Source of the DNA: Planktothricoides sp. SR001
GTDB taxonomy: Bacteria > Cyanobacteriota > Cyanobacteriia > Cyanobacteriales > Laspinemataceae
DNA: 64,000 nucleotides
Direction of reading: 5' to 3'
Assembly: GCF_001276715.1 (NCBI RefSeq)
Contig: NZ_LIUQ01000029.1
Location: 1 to 64,000 of the forward strand
Numbering within the stretch: the stretch's first letter is position 1; the number at the start of each line of letters is the position of its first letter. The translations under genes were made by a program, and so were the position numbers. The notes beneath the pieces were generated by a model. It was not told the origin of the DNA and did not search any database. It was given only the letters and a program-made list of their open reading frames with translations. This document shows, one piece after another, positions 26,431 to 35,362 of the stretch.

Positions 26431-26709
26431 TGAATCTATAGCGGATAAAGGTTTCGCTTATTATAGCTGAACTCGATCCGGTTTATTTCCGGTTGGTTTC
26501 CGGTTTTTCCGGTTTTTTGCTTAATAATTTGTCATAAAACTCCCGGTTTTTTTCCGGGTTTTGAGGGTGGTTAAATTCCTGATCTTTTTGCCATGATCAG
26601 AATTAAGCAAACTTGCAAAAATACTCATAATTTTTTTGCGGTTTGGCCTGAAATTTAATTTTGCTTATAACACAGCAAAAATCAAACATTAACTTTCAAG
26701 GATCAAAAT

Positions 26710-27072
26710 ATGGCAGCCTACAACAAACAAGAAGCCAAACAAGAAGCCCGTTTAGCCATTAATAAATGGGCTTTAGGATTTGCTGCTGTAGCGTGGATTC
26801 CAGGTTCTCATTATGTAATGACTGGGGGCGATGTAACAATGGTTATCCAAGTTGGTTCTATTTATGGTGTTGATTTGGATAGAACGTCTGCTGCGGCAGT
26901 CTTTGCCACCATTGCTGCACCTCTGATTGGCAGTAAAGTTGCACACTCAGTTCTCGATTTTGTACCTGTAGTGGGATGGGGGATAAAATCAGCGGTTGCT
27001 GCTGGAGTTACTAAGCTTGTTGGTGAAGCACTAATCACATACTTTCATGACTGCTCAACCCTTCCTGCATAA
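26710..27072 (+). CDS. DUF697-like small membrane-associated protein
   Basis: The 120-residue product resembles the DUF697 domain that follows GTPase domains in bacterial YcjF-like proteins: helix, AAVAWIPGSHYVM, VIQVGSIYGVDL, AAPLIGSKVAHSVLDFVPVVGWGIKSAVAAG, VGEALITYF. No GTPase gene is adjacent, so this is a stand-alone copy. Several segments are hydrophobic enough to enter membranes. Start has ttcaaggatcaaaat upstream. Confidence 0.65.
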   Translation: MAAYNKQEAKQEARLAINKWALGFAAVAWIPGSHYVMTGGDVTMVIQVGSIYGVDLDRTSAAAVFATIAAPLIGSKVAHSVLDFVPVVGWGIKSAVAAGVTKLVGEALITYFHDCSTLPA

Positions 27073-27521
27073 ACAAATATATTAGACAATTCTGGCATAA
27101 TTCTCGCTCATCCCCCCTTTTTAAGGGGGGTTGGGGGGATCGATCCGGTATTTTGCTTTCGTGTCTATTGAATGTTATGGAAAATGTTCTTGATAATTCT
27201 TCTGATTAGTCATTCTATGCTCAATCATTATGGAGTTATATCAATTTTCTATAACTTAAACAAGGCTGTAATCGTCTCAAATTACAGCTTTTTTATGCGC
27301 CTAATTTAGGGCGATAGCTCATTTTATTTCATAGATATTTTTTTTGGTTATATAATTATTTAAATTTTATTAAAAGTTTGTTATTAAACCTGAAAAACTC
27401 TTTTTTTATTAATGATTTAAAAATTAGAAAACCCAACAAATGCGATCGCAAAAATTACCCGCTTATCAATATTGAATTAACTTAAGTTATGCCCAGACTA
27501 AAATATTGATAAGTTTTAATA
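27073..27521. other. Gap with inverted repeat and strong terminator
   Basis: At 27111-27152 lies a ccccccttttt/aaggggggttggggggatcgatccgg repeat, inverted relative to 27901-27943. A clear intrinsic terminator is at 27265-27294. The remaining sequence is AT-rich with no ORF. Confidence 0.7.
27265..27294 (+). terminator. Intrinsic terminator
   Basis: Perfect 8-bp stem gctgtaat (27265-27272) / attacagc (27281-27288) with an 8-nt loop, then TTTTTT. It lies about 190 bp past the DUF697-like gene on the plus strand. Confidence 0.8.
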
Positions 27522-27836
27522 TTAATGGTTTACCCATATAAATTTCCGTTTAATTGCTTCATCAAATATCGCCATTTGTTCAGGACTTAATTCATTTAAT
27601 GTTCCGGCTACAGCTTCCGTAACCATAATCCGACTACAACGCTTTTTTAAGTCGCTGTCTGAAAGACTGGTAAACTCTTCAATTGTTAAATTTATCTGAA
27701 ATACTTTAGCTAAATGGTTAACTATTTCTATGTAATCAAGTTCTTCTTGAAAAAATGGGCGTTCGGCCATTAAAGTAGCCACCACTTGCTCAATTCTTTT
27801 AAGAATTGATTCTTGGATATGATCTGTTGATAACAT
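27522..27836 (-). CDS. Hypothetical protein, 104 aa
   Basis: ATG at 27836 follows ggaggtcagcacc, an excellent Shine-Dalgarno. The frame extends to 27863 but that start has none. The product is acidic and helical (HIQESILKRIEQVVATLMAE, FQEELDYIEIVNHLAKVF, LSDSDLKKRCSRIMVTEAVAGTL). No family recognised. An inverted pair of the same repeat flanks the gene (27111-27152 and 27901-27943). Confidence 0.6.
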   Translation of the reverse strand: MLSTDHIQESILKRIEQVVATLMAERPFFQEELDYIEIVNHLAKVFQINLTIEEFTSLSDSDLKKRCSRIMVTEAVAGTLNELSPEQMAIFDEAIKRKFIWVNH

Positions 27837-27900
27837 GGTGCTGACCTCCAACATCTTCAACATAAACAGTGCTGATGAATATTAGACAAGAGTGCTTTCA

Positions 27901-27943
27901 TACCGGATCGATCCCCCCAACCCCCCTTTTTAAGGGGGGCTTT
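27901..27943. repeat. Inverted copy of the ggatcgatcccccc repeat
   Basis: Contains ccggatcgatccccccaacc, followed by ccccctttttaaggggggc. This is the reverse complement of 27111-27152, about 790 bp away. Confidence 0.85.
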
Positions 27944-28092
27944 GAACGAATCGCACCACTCTTGTCTATTATATCAGGTTTTTTGGCGTGTCTGAAATAC
28001 AGAATTAGCCGTAAAAAAACCGGGTTTTTTTAGAAAAACCCGGTTGCTAATATTTGCCCAATTGATCGGAAAATTCAGAAAATTCTGAAGAT

Positions 28093-28521
28093 TTAGTTAT
28101 CTTCAACCTCAGTTTCCGTGAGATTGTTCTGATCCGAGGTTGCCTCTGGTTGATTCACAGGTTCAGAATTTATGGGCGCAACTTGGGGTTGCTGACGCAA
28201 TAATTCTTGTTGTCGGGCGCGGAATTCAGCCGCTGCATCATTGAAATTTTGCTGCTGTTGTTGACGATAATCACTCATGCTGCGACCACCGCCTAAATTA
28301 GCCCGGTGGATCAGTTCAAAGGGATTGAAAGGCTGATCGTAATCCCCTTGGGTGTAATTAAAGTCATCGCGACTTTCTTCAATTTGAGGCTGGTTAACCT
28401 CCTGGGGCGTTTTTTCTTCTGCCCGGGTTGGCTGCACTAGGAACAAAGGTGACGCCGCGATCGCCGCAATTGTGGCCAAAACGAGGGAAGTATTTTTATT
28501 CATGGGCTTATTCATGGGCAT
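28093..28521 (-). CDS. Secreted Gln-rich hypothetical protein
   Basis: Up to 142 residues. Three in-frame ATGs (28521, 28515, 28503) precede a signal peptide (SLVLATIAAIAASPLFLVQ, cleavage after TRA-E). None has a clear ribosome site. The mature part is Gln/Asn/Glu-rich (RQQQQQNFNDAAAEFRARQQ) and disordered. Likely periplasmic. No family recognised. Confidence 0.65.
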   Translation of the reverse strand: MPMNKPMNKNTSLVLATIAAIAASPLFLVQPTRAEEKTPQEVNQPQIEESRDDFNYTQGDYDQPFNPFELIHRANLGGGRSMSDYRQQQQQNFNDAAAEFRARQQELLRQQPQVAPINSEPVNQPEATSDQNNLTETEVEDN

Positions 28522-28698
28522 TAACAGAACGCTGTCATTATTGACTATTTTAACCCATGAAAAGTTTACGGGCGGAATGCAGTTGCATTTGTTGTCGCAT
28601 TTGTAGGTTAGGTTGACGCAAGGAAACCCAACATAACTAAGTCAAGAGGAAAGAGAAAAGAGGAAAATTCTCTCTCCTCTCTTCTCTTTAACTTCTCT

Positions 28699-29586
28699 TT
28701 AAGCGAAAGTGCGTTTCAGCAGGGGTTGAATGCTGACCAGGGACAAGACCGCAAAACCCAGTAATACTAGGAGGGAAGCACCAAAAGACACATTTCCCCA
28801 AGGGGCTTCCATGACAATATTGCCCAAAGTCCAATCTTGATGCAGATAAAGATAGCGAATGGGTTCGATCGCATAACTTAATGGATTTAAGGTGGCAATG
28901 ACCGCCAACCATTTGGGCATAAAATAAAGCGGCGCCAAAGCGGTACTGGCAAATAATAATGGCAGGTTGGTGACAAAAATTACGGCAATTAATTCAATGT
29001 GACCGGGTAAGGCAAAAGCTAAACCCAAACTTAAGCCAGTCACCCCTAAAACCAGCAGGAACATAATTAAGGCGATCGCGCCTAAACCCAGGGCATTGGG
29101 CAACCCAGCCCCCATAAATGCCCCAGCGCCAATAATCACCGCCGTTTGAATAAAACTCAGGGCAACAATATAAATGGCACAAGCAAAAACAATGGAAAAC
29201 CGGGAAGCCAACGGCGCTACCAGTAACCGATTCAGAAAGCCAAATTCGCGATCGAACATCACCGGCAAACCGGCATTTAATGCCCCAGAAAAGCCGGTAA
29301 ACACAATCACCCCTGCCCCTAAAAATTGGGCATAATTTTCGCTACCCCCAAATAATCCCTCTGGCACATTTTGAAATAGAGCACCAAACAAAATTAACCA
29401 CATTAAGGGCTGAATAATTCCCGCGATCAGAGTTGAAGGTCTTCTTTGCAACTGAATAAACAATCGTTTGGTCAACGCCAAAGTTTCTTGGACTAATTCA
29501 CCCACCAAATTTTCTTTGGGCATAGTTTGATTTACTGTTTTATCTCTGGTGATTTCTGCTTCAGGAGAAGTAACCGTTCTAGTCAT
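28699..29586 (-). CDS. ABC-2 type exporter permease (DrrB-like)
   Basis: The 295-residue product has about six transmembrane segments and the DrrB/ABC-2 pattern: ETLALTKRLFIQLQRRPSTL near the N-terminus, IIQPLMWLILFGALF, MFDREFGFLNRLLVAPL and a conserved LNPLSYAIEPIRYL. It forms the membrane channel of an ABC exporter with the ATPase encoded 140 bp upstream on the same strand. Substrate unknown. Cyanobacterial homologues are often linked to glycolipid or antibiotic export. Confidence 0.9.
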   Translation of the reverse strand: MTRTVTSPEAEITRDKTVNQTMPKENLVGELVQETLALTKRLFIQLQRRPSTLIAGIIQPLMWLILFGALFQNVPEGLFGGSENYAQFLGAGVIVFTGFSGALNAGLPVMFDREFGFLNRLLVAPLASRFSIVFACAIYIVALSFIQTAVIIGAGAFMGAGLPNALGLGAIALIMFLLVLGVTGLSLGLAFALPGHIELIAVIFVTNLPLLFASTALAPLYFMPKWLAVIATLNPLSYAIEPIRYLYLHQDWTLGNIVMEAPWGNVSFGASLLVLLGFAVLSLVSIQPLLKRTFA

Positions 29587-29726
29587 AGTTTTCTCGTGTT
29601 TTTTTTAGTGAGTATCTGTGCAAATTTCGTGATATTTCATTCCCGCAAATGCGGGAATCCATGTTAGGTCAAATTTCTAGGTCAAGTAGTTTTCCAGATT
29701 GCTAAATTAACGCAAATTAACGCAAA

Positions 29727-30746
29727 TTAACGCATATTTTTTTTCCGTTCTGCTTTCGGGTCGCGAGTTGCGGCGGCGGCAATTTCGGCATCCATCAGGG
29801 TTTGACCCGTTGCCGCCAAATACACATCATCTAAACTCGGACGAGATTGGGCAATGCCAAAAGTAGGCAACCCAGCATCGCGCAAAGTTTGCTGGATATG
29901 CAACAAAATATCGTTTTCTGGTTGCACTACCAAATTTAAAGAATTGCCTTGGGATTGATTCACGATCGCCTCTTTGACAAAAGACAAAGAAGCCAACAAA
30001 GATTTGGCTTTTTCTGCCTCTTCGAGAGGGGTAAACTCGCGAATTCGCAAAGTCACGCGATCGCCTCCCACTCGGTCTTTCAACTCCGAAGGCGTCCCAG
30101 AAGAAATCACCACCCCCTTGTCAATAATGGCCACCCGGTCAGCCAGGGCATCCACTTCTTCTAAATAGTGGCTGGTAATCAACACCGTCGTCCCTTGCTC
30201 CTTCAACTGTCGCAAGAAATTCCACACCGCCATCCGGCTTTCAATATCCAATCCCACCGTGGGTTCATCCAACACCAAAACATCGGGCTGATGCAGCAAA
30301 CCAGCAGCCAAATCAAGGCGTTTGCGAATCCCCCCGGAATAAGTCCCCGTCCGTTGGGCAGCCCATTCGTCCAACCCCAACAGGGCGATCGCCTGGGAAA
30401 TCCGTGTTTTCGCCAAATCAGCGGGCAGATGATATAAATCCGCTTGCAATTGCAGCAATTCCCGCCCAGTCAGCATCTTATCCAAAGCCACTTCTTGGGC
30501 CACATAACCCAGCCGTTGTCTTGCCCTCCTGGGGTTCGCCACCACATCAATCCCGGAAACCTCCACCCGACCGGCATCTGGAGTCGCCAGAGTGCATAAA
30601 CACCGAATCGTCGTGGTTTTACCCGCCCCATTTGGACCGAGTAGACCAAAAATTTCCCCAGGCTGGATCGCAAAAGAGACATCTTTCAACGCTTCCGTTG
30701 ACCCGTAGCGTTTTTGAAGTTTTTCGATGAAAACCGCAGTCACCAT
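29727..30746 (-). CDS. ABC exporter ATPase (DrrA-like)
   Basis: The 339-residue product has Walker A GPNGAGKTTT (39-48), Q-loop VAQEVALD, signature YSGGIRKRLDLA, Walker B VLVLDEPTVGLD and H-loop ITSHYLEE. The extended C-terminal part with SRPSLDDVYLAATG is the DrrA-type regulatory tail. ATG at 30746 matches the family start. It should power the permease encoded at 28699-29586. Confidence 0.93.
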   Translation of the reverse strand: MVTAVFIEKLQKRYGSTEALKDVSFAIQPGEIFGLLGPNGAGKTTTIRCLCTLATPDAGRVEVSGIDVVANPRRARQRLGYVAQEVALDKMLTGRELLQLQADLYHLPADLAKTRISQAIALLGLDEWAAQRTGTYSGGIRKRLDLAAGLLHQPDVLVLDEPTVGLDIESRMAVWNFLRQLKEQGTTVLITSHYLEEVDALADRVAIIDKGVVISSGTPSELKDRVGGDRVTLRIREFTPLEEAEKAKSLLASLSFVKEAIVNQSQGNSLNLVVQPENDILLHIQQTLRDAGLPTFGIAQSRPSLDDVYLAATGQTLMDAEIAAAATRDPKAERKKNMR

Positions 30747-31032
30747 AAATTAATCTCAGTCACTCTTTTTTACAAATCTACACAATTTTGAGATTTATGT
30801 TAACCTTTGGCTTTCCCGTTTCAGGATTTCGATGGGCATTGCCCACCAACATTTTCGGCGATCGCAGTCAAAGCTGCTTTGGTGGGTAATCTCCACTCGG
30901 CTTAAAATCCCCAGTTTATTGAGAGAAGCGATTAATAATCTGTAAAAATGGGGATATCCCATGAATTAAAAACTTGGTCTGCCATAAATTCAGGCGATCG
31001 CCAATATTCCGCCGGATCAAAGCATATTTGAT
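30747..31032. other. Gap without features
   Basis: I see no gene. The stretch contains HIP1-like octamers and an AT-rich segment that may carry the promoter of the ABC operon. Confidence 0.4.
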
Positions 31033-31404
31033 CTAATCCATAAACCACTCCCAGAAATCACCGGGGTCTGCATAGAATGAAATCAAATATAAAATAAAAC
31101 TAATGCTATAAATTAAGGCTGCTAATGAATAGGAAAATTTCCTAATTTTCTGCAAATATTCAAACCTCAAAATGAATATCACTACCATAGCAAATAACGA
31201 CAGGTAAATTCCGAGTAGGCTGAAGGCAATTAGCCGGTAATGAAAGTCAAAACCTAACTCTTGGGGGTCTGGTTGATATGGAATCGGCCAACGACCTAAA
31301 ACTAGACGCGCCCGCAGCACATAAGAATAGAATAACACTAAATAAATTGAGGGCATCAAGGTGATTGTCCAAGCCAATTTTAACCAGATGGAATGTTTAA
31401 GCAT
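31033..31404 (-). CDS. Small integral membrane protein, 123 aa
   Basis: Four hydrophobic segments (LAWTITLMPSIYLVLFYSY, LIAFSLLGIYLSLFAMVVIF, FSYSLAALIYSISFILYLI and part of the C-terminus) are separated by polar loops with RWPIPYQPDPQELGFDF. No family recognised. It stands alone. Confidence 0.65.
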   Translation of the reverse strand: MLKHSIWLKLAWTITLMPSIYLVLFYSYVLRARLVLGRWPIPYQPDPQELGFDFHYRLIAFSLLGIYLSLFAMVVIFILRFEYLQKIRKFSYSLAALIYSISFILYLISFYADPGDFWEWFMD

Positions 31405-31664
31405 AAGACTAATTACGGTTTTTTGTTGTCAATAACATTTTTCTGATATTATTATAATAATTTGTCTAAAGATAAGAGGTTCAATCAAATCGCCTCCTGG
31501 TTATATTTCTGGATGCTGAGAAAGCGATTTACTCCCCCTCCGCCAACGGAACGCGCTGCTCATAATCCAGGTAGGTATAAAGCCATGAATAGCCTTGATC
31601 GATTCAAGCGCTCGGCCATTCATGGCGGCGGAGTTTCATTGATAAAATGTGCTCATAATCTTAG
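31405..31664. other. Gap with an imperfect hairpin
   Basis: Inverted gccatgaat (31581-31589) and attcatggc (31618-31626) suggest a hairpin. A plus-strand frame here (31462-31689) has no ribosome site and overlaps the DUF4419 3' end, so I do not call it. Confidence 0.4.
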
Positions 31665-32768
31665 TCAAAGTTTTAACATTCTCTCATAGTAATCGCGAAA
31701 AATTTTGGCATTAGAAAGTGCTGGTTTTTCCCGCACAGCCCAGCCAATTTTGGGTCGCAAAGCCAGGGTTTCTTTATCCTGAGTATAAGAAGTAAAACCG
31801 GCAATAAATTCCATGTCATACTCTTCTGAGAGATGCTGCCATTTAAAGGGCGCAAAAGCTAAACCACTAGGGAACGACTGATGAGTCAAACTGTAAAATT
31901 TATGGATATCTTCTAGCCCTTTGATTGGTTCACCATCTCCTTCTAAGTTGATATTTTTATGTACGGATCCGTCACGTATTTGCAGATAAGGAAACCACTG
32001 GACAATCCAACCGCTAATATGGGGGCCGCCGCTGCTGTTGGAGATTTTATAGAAATTACTCCAGAAGGTTGATTCATTCACCCCTTTTGCCGTGTTGACC
32101 ATGCGATCTACGATGGGTGATAAATGACGAGTGCACCATTGCAAATCATAAGCTTCGCCCACGGCAAGAATACGCGATCGCAACAACTGCCAATCTTCTA
32201 CTTCTCCCTCTAAAGTAATTTCGGGAATGCCGCAGAGTGTTAGAACCAGATAATCAAAATAAGCTTGCATAGCATCCATTAACACCACTTCGTTAGCGGC
32301 TCGCTCTATTTTGCCCGTTGTGCTAAAATTGGTGACAATATTCCGATGATTTTCCGCTCCGATTCTCGATTTTATTTGCTGGGAAAAATCGGCAAGGACT
32401 TCTTCCCAAGGATTTTCCAACGCTCCTTTGACAAAATCGTTCCGCACCACCTTTATTGTTTCTTTTCCTTCTTTTTGGTCGGTAAAATAATGGCGCATTT
32501 TTTCTGAATTAAGATTGATATGGTAGGCTAACCCTTGAGTAAACAGCAGCCAAAACATATCGGGAGACAGAATTAAGGGATAATGACGGGAATAGGCATC
32601 ATGGCAAGCATTGACAAAGGGATGATAATCGCAGCGAACAACCTCTCCGGTATATTCAGAACAAGATTCTACCGGAGTTTTTAATCGATCTTCGATCGCC
32701 CATTGGGGAGATGTCGTTCTTGCGAGGTAATTCGCCTTTTCTACTGAATCCACTGATAACGTAATCAT
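31665..32768 (-). CDS. DUF4419 domain protein
   Basis: The product is 367 residues from ATG at 32768, preceded by cggagtatct. The longer frame (to 32837) has no such site. It matches DUF4419 along its length: HPFVNACHDAYSRHYPLILSP, WLLFTQGLAYHIN, NPWEEVLADFSQQI, FSTTGKIERAANEVVLMDA, CGIPEITLEGEVEDW, GPHISGWIVQWFPYL. The family occurs in fungi and bacteria and has no established function. The gene is monocistronic. Confidence 0.85.
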   Translation of the reverse strand: MITLSVDSVEKANYLARTTSPQWAIEDRLKTPVESCSEYTGEVVRCDYHPFVNACHDAYSRHYPLILSPDMFWLLFTQGLAYHINLNSEKMRHYFTDQKEGKETIKVVRNDFVKGALENPWEEVLADFSQQIKSRIGAENHRNIVTNFSTTGKIERAANEVVLMDAMQAYFDYLVLTLCGIPEITLEGEVEDWQLLRSRILAVGEAYDLQWCTRHLSPIVDRMVNTAKGVNESTFWSNFYKISNSSGGPHISGWIVQWFPYLQIRDGSVHKNINLEGDGEPIKGLEDIHKFYSLTHQSFPSGLAFAPFKWQHLSEEYDMEFIAGFTSYTQDKETLALRPKIGWAVREKPALSNAKIFRDYYERMLKL

Positions 32769-32837
32769 AGATACTCCGTTTTTATTTCTGGTTACGCTGA
32801 AGGAAATAAAGTCGCGATCGCGCCGCACAAACAGCAT

Positions 32838-33134
32838 AATTTAAGGAAAAAAATTCTGATTTGGGCTGAATAAACCGACTATTTGAGAGATTTTTGCTAT
32901 GGCGATCAACTGCGGTGAGAAAGATGAAATCAGTAGGGTAATATTTGTAAAAAATTTGGAAAAAAAGCTGTTTCCTGCTTTTTTCTATAATCTTAACTCC
33001 CTTTTATCGGATCTCAACTCCCCACTCCCCCTACCCTGGTTCAAAGCGATCGCTCAAACACATTGCCGAAAATAAGAGCATCCGCTCTTGTTCGGAAGAG
33101 ACATTAATAGTCAATACAAACTTTACCTAAAAAG
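32838..33134. other. Gap without features
   Basis: AT-rich sequence between divergent transcription units. Promoters are likely but no motif stands out. Confidence 0.4.
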
Positions 33135-33554
33135 ATGGCATCCTACTCCGTTAACTTGCCGCTTCAACTCCAGGAAGAAGTAGAAAAATGTGCCCTGGAT
33201 CAAGGCATTCCCCCAGACCAATTTATTCTCTGGGCAGTGGCCGAAAAAGTGGCCGTTCTCCAGCATCAATTCCACGATCGCAGCTTTCCCCATATCACTT
33301 ATCGCACTGGTGCCAGCGGTAGCCCTGTCGCCGTAATTCGGGAAGAATTCGAGTCCAGACAATTGCGATCGCCACGCACCAATGGGGAATGTCTCCCAAG
33401 CAGCTTGCGGAGGAATATGGGTTAACTGAAACTCTTGCTTAACGACGCACTCTTGTTTTATACCGCACATCAAACCGAAATTGACAGAGCGATCGCCGCT
33501 GAACAGGAGATGGAAGCAGCCATGTCAGCAACTATGCGGTCTAGCAACTCATAG
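33135..33554 (+). pseudogene. DUF433 antitoxin gene broken by frameshifts
   Basis: The first frame encodes a normal start (MASYSVNLPLQLQEEVEKCA) and RSFPHITYRTGASGSPVAVIR, the usual DUF433 entry. After base about 33343 the frame is wrong. The DUF433 core continues in another frame as IRVQTIAIATHQWGMSPKQL then AEEYGLTETL, and after a second shift near 33440 as NDALLFYTAHQTEIDRAIAA, ending at 33554. Two indels separate a recognisable whole, so it is a recent pseudogene. The last 85 bp overlap the 3' end of the histidine decarboxylase gene on the other strand. No toxin gene remains downstream. Confidence 0.8.
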
Positions 33555-34603
33555 CTATGATTTTGCATAACCACCACATGAGCTAAATTGCCTGCTGTCG
33601 CAAGCTGCCACTTAGCCACAATTGCAGCGGGCGGTTTGTCAAAAACAACTGTGGTAGAATAAGGATTTAGCAAGCAAAACAACCCCGCTTCTTTTAACTG
33701 TTCGTACAAATAGACAGCTTTGTTAACGCACCAGTGGGCTTCACTCTCAAATAAATGCTGCCGTTGCATAATTGCGTACCACAAAAATAGCGGTGCATGG
33801 CCGTTGCGAGAGCCAGATAAAGTAGTATCTTTGGAGCCGATATATTCAATGTTAGTCGCCAATTTATCCACCAGTTTTTTGCGAGTTAGCACAACACCGC
33901 AGGGAAAGGGGCAGCCGATGAATTTATGACCGGAAATTGCTAGGCTGTGAATTGGCAAGTTAAAATTGATTCGACCAGGAGCGAGATATGGCAGCAGCAT
34001 TCCCCCCAGCGCTCCATCACAATGAATATAAAAATTTTGAATTTTTTTAGCCTTTAGCACTGCTAAAATTTTCCCTAGGTCATCCACCGCACCTTTGACT
34101 GTGGTGCCGATATTAAGGTTGATAATTGCTGGGCGATTTGGGTCTAGTTGAATTTCTAGGTCTGAGTAGTCCATTTCGCCATGAGGTTGGGATTTTACAA
34201 CCGCGTGAGGTATTTGGAAAAACCGCGCTGCTTTGCCAACAGAATAGTGAGAATCTTCAGAAGCATACAAAATACCCTCTGGATAAGTTTCTCTTCCCAG
34301 CAATAAACCATAAAAATTTCCTTCGGTGCCGCCGTTGGTAACGTATCCCCACCAGTCTTCAGCTTGATAAAGTTGGGCAAAAAATGCCAACGCTTCTTGC
34401 TCAAACTCCCGGCTGTCTATTTGGTAATTACCCGGAATAAATGGGTCTCCCAAGTTGTTTATAGATAATTCCAGAAATGGCATAATTTGGCTATAATTGT
34501 AGTTAAGATTAAAGGGATAGCCAGCGTGAAGTGATGTTTTTTCAATCAGGGTTTGCTTGAAGCGATCGATCCGACTGGTGATGGTGTTTTCTGCAACTAT
34601 CAT
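33470..34603 (-). CDS. hdc: Histidine decarboxylase, PLP-dependent
   Basis: The product is 377 residues from ATG at 34603, preceded by cggagtaaaaaa. The longer frame (to 34690) adds unrelated residues. It has the group II decarboxylase pattern of bacterial PLP-type histidine decarboxylase: YVTNGGTEGNFYGLLLGRE, IHCDGALGGMLLP, and SGHKFIGCP with the PLP-binding Lys. The length agrees with the roughly 378-residue family. It converts histidine to histamine. Cyanobacterial copies sometimes belong to siderophore or peptide clusters, but none is visible here. The 3' end overlaps the broken antitoxin gene antisense, so the last residues may differ from homologues. Confidence 0.85.
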   Translation of the reverse strand: MIVAENTITSRIDRFKQTLIEKTSLHAGYPFNLNYNYSQIMPFLELSINNLGDPFIPGNYQIDSREFEQEALAFFAQLYQAEDWWGYVTNGGTEGNFYGLLLGRETYPEGILYASEDSHYSVGKAARFFQIPHAVVKSQPHGEMDYSDLEIQLDPNRPAIINLNIGTTVKGAVDDLGKILAVLKAKKIQNFYIHCDGALGGMLLPYLAPGRINFNLPIHSLAISGHKFIGCPFPCGVVLTRKKLVDKLATNIEYIGSKDTTLSGSRNGHAPLFLWYAIMQRQHLFESEAHWCVNKAVYLYEQLKEAGLFCLLNPYSTTVVFDKPPAAIVAKWQLATAGNLAHVVVMQNHSYELLDRIVADMAASISCSAAIALSISV

Positions 34604-34690
34604 TTTTTTACTCCGAATTGTTGTAAGCTCTAGCGATCGATGAAGAGGGTGTTTATAATTGGTGGGCAACCCCCACCCTAAGTTAATCAA

Positions 34691-35362
34691 GCTTCAATAA
34701 GTAAATTAACTTATTTCCTATTTCAATTTATCATTATGCTTTGGCTGCTGTGGGTGATATAGATCACAAACTTTGTCTGATTTATGTTTGATTTATGTAT
34801 AACTTTGTAACAATTTTTAATCAATGATTCATAATTATTTTATGCGGATTTTTAATCACGATTAAATCTGGGCAAATTGTTAAATTTTTATAAAAAAATG
34901 ATAATTTTCGCCAATTTATTCGGTAAATGCCCTGAGATTAGATGGACAAAAGCACCTAGATATCTCACCCCTCACTCGCTCAGATAAATCTCCGAAAATT
35001 AGATTTTTTCTGGTAAAAAGGCGGAAATTTTCGGTAAATGTAACTGATTGTTAAAACCTATTACAAATAGTTAAGTTTCTGAGAGTAATGGGGAAGCGGG
35101 GGTGCGGGGGTGCGGACGTGCGGACGTGCGGGGGAGCAGAGGAGCTTTCGGAGCGAGGGTGCATTTGTTATTCTTTATTCGTTATTTGTTTTTGTGCGGT
35201 TAATCAAAAAACAAATAACCAACAACAAATAACCAACAAAAAATAACCAAAGAATCCCTACCCAACAACAAATAACCAATAACAATCAAAAATTGCTCCA
35301 CGGATCACAGTGCAATTTTACAGATATTGATACAATATAAGCTTCATAAACTTTGAATTGCT
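34691..35362. other. Large gap with heptamer and G-rich repeats
   Basis: AT-rich to about 35085. A G-rich stretch follows at 35090-35155 with ggtgcggggg/ggacgtgc units. Then aacaaataacc heptamer repeats run from 35205 to 35290. The promoter of the ATPase operon at 35363 should lie in 35290-35360. No gene seen. Confidence 0.6.

Noticed and set aside
31462-31689. 75-residue plus-strand ORF
   Set aside because: No Shine-Dalgarno, runs through a hairpin and into the DUF4419 gene.
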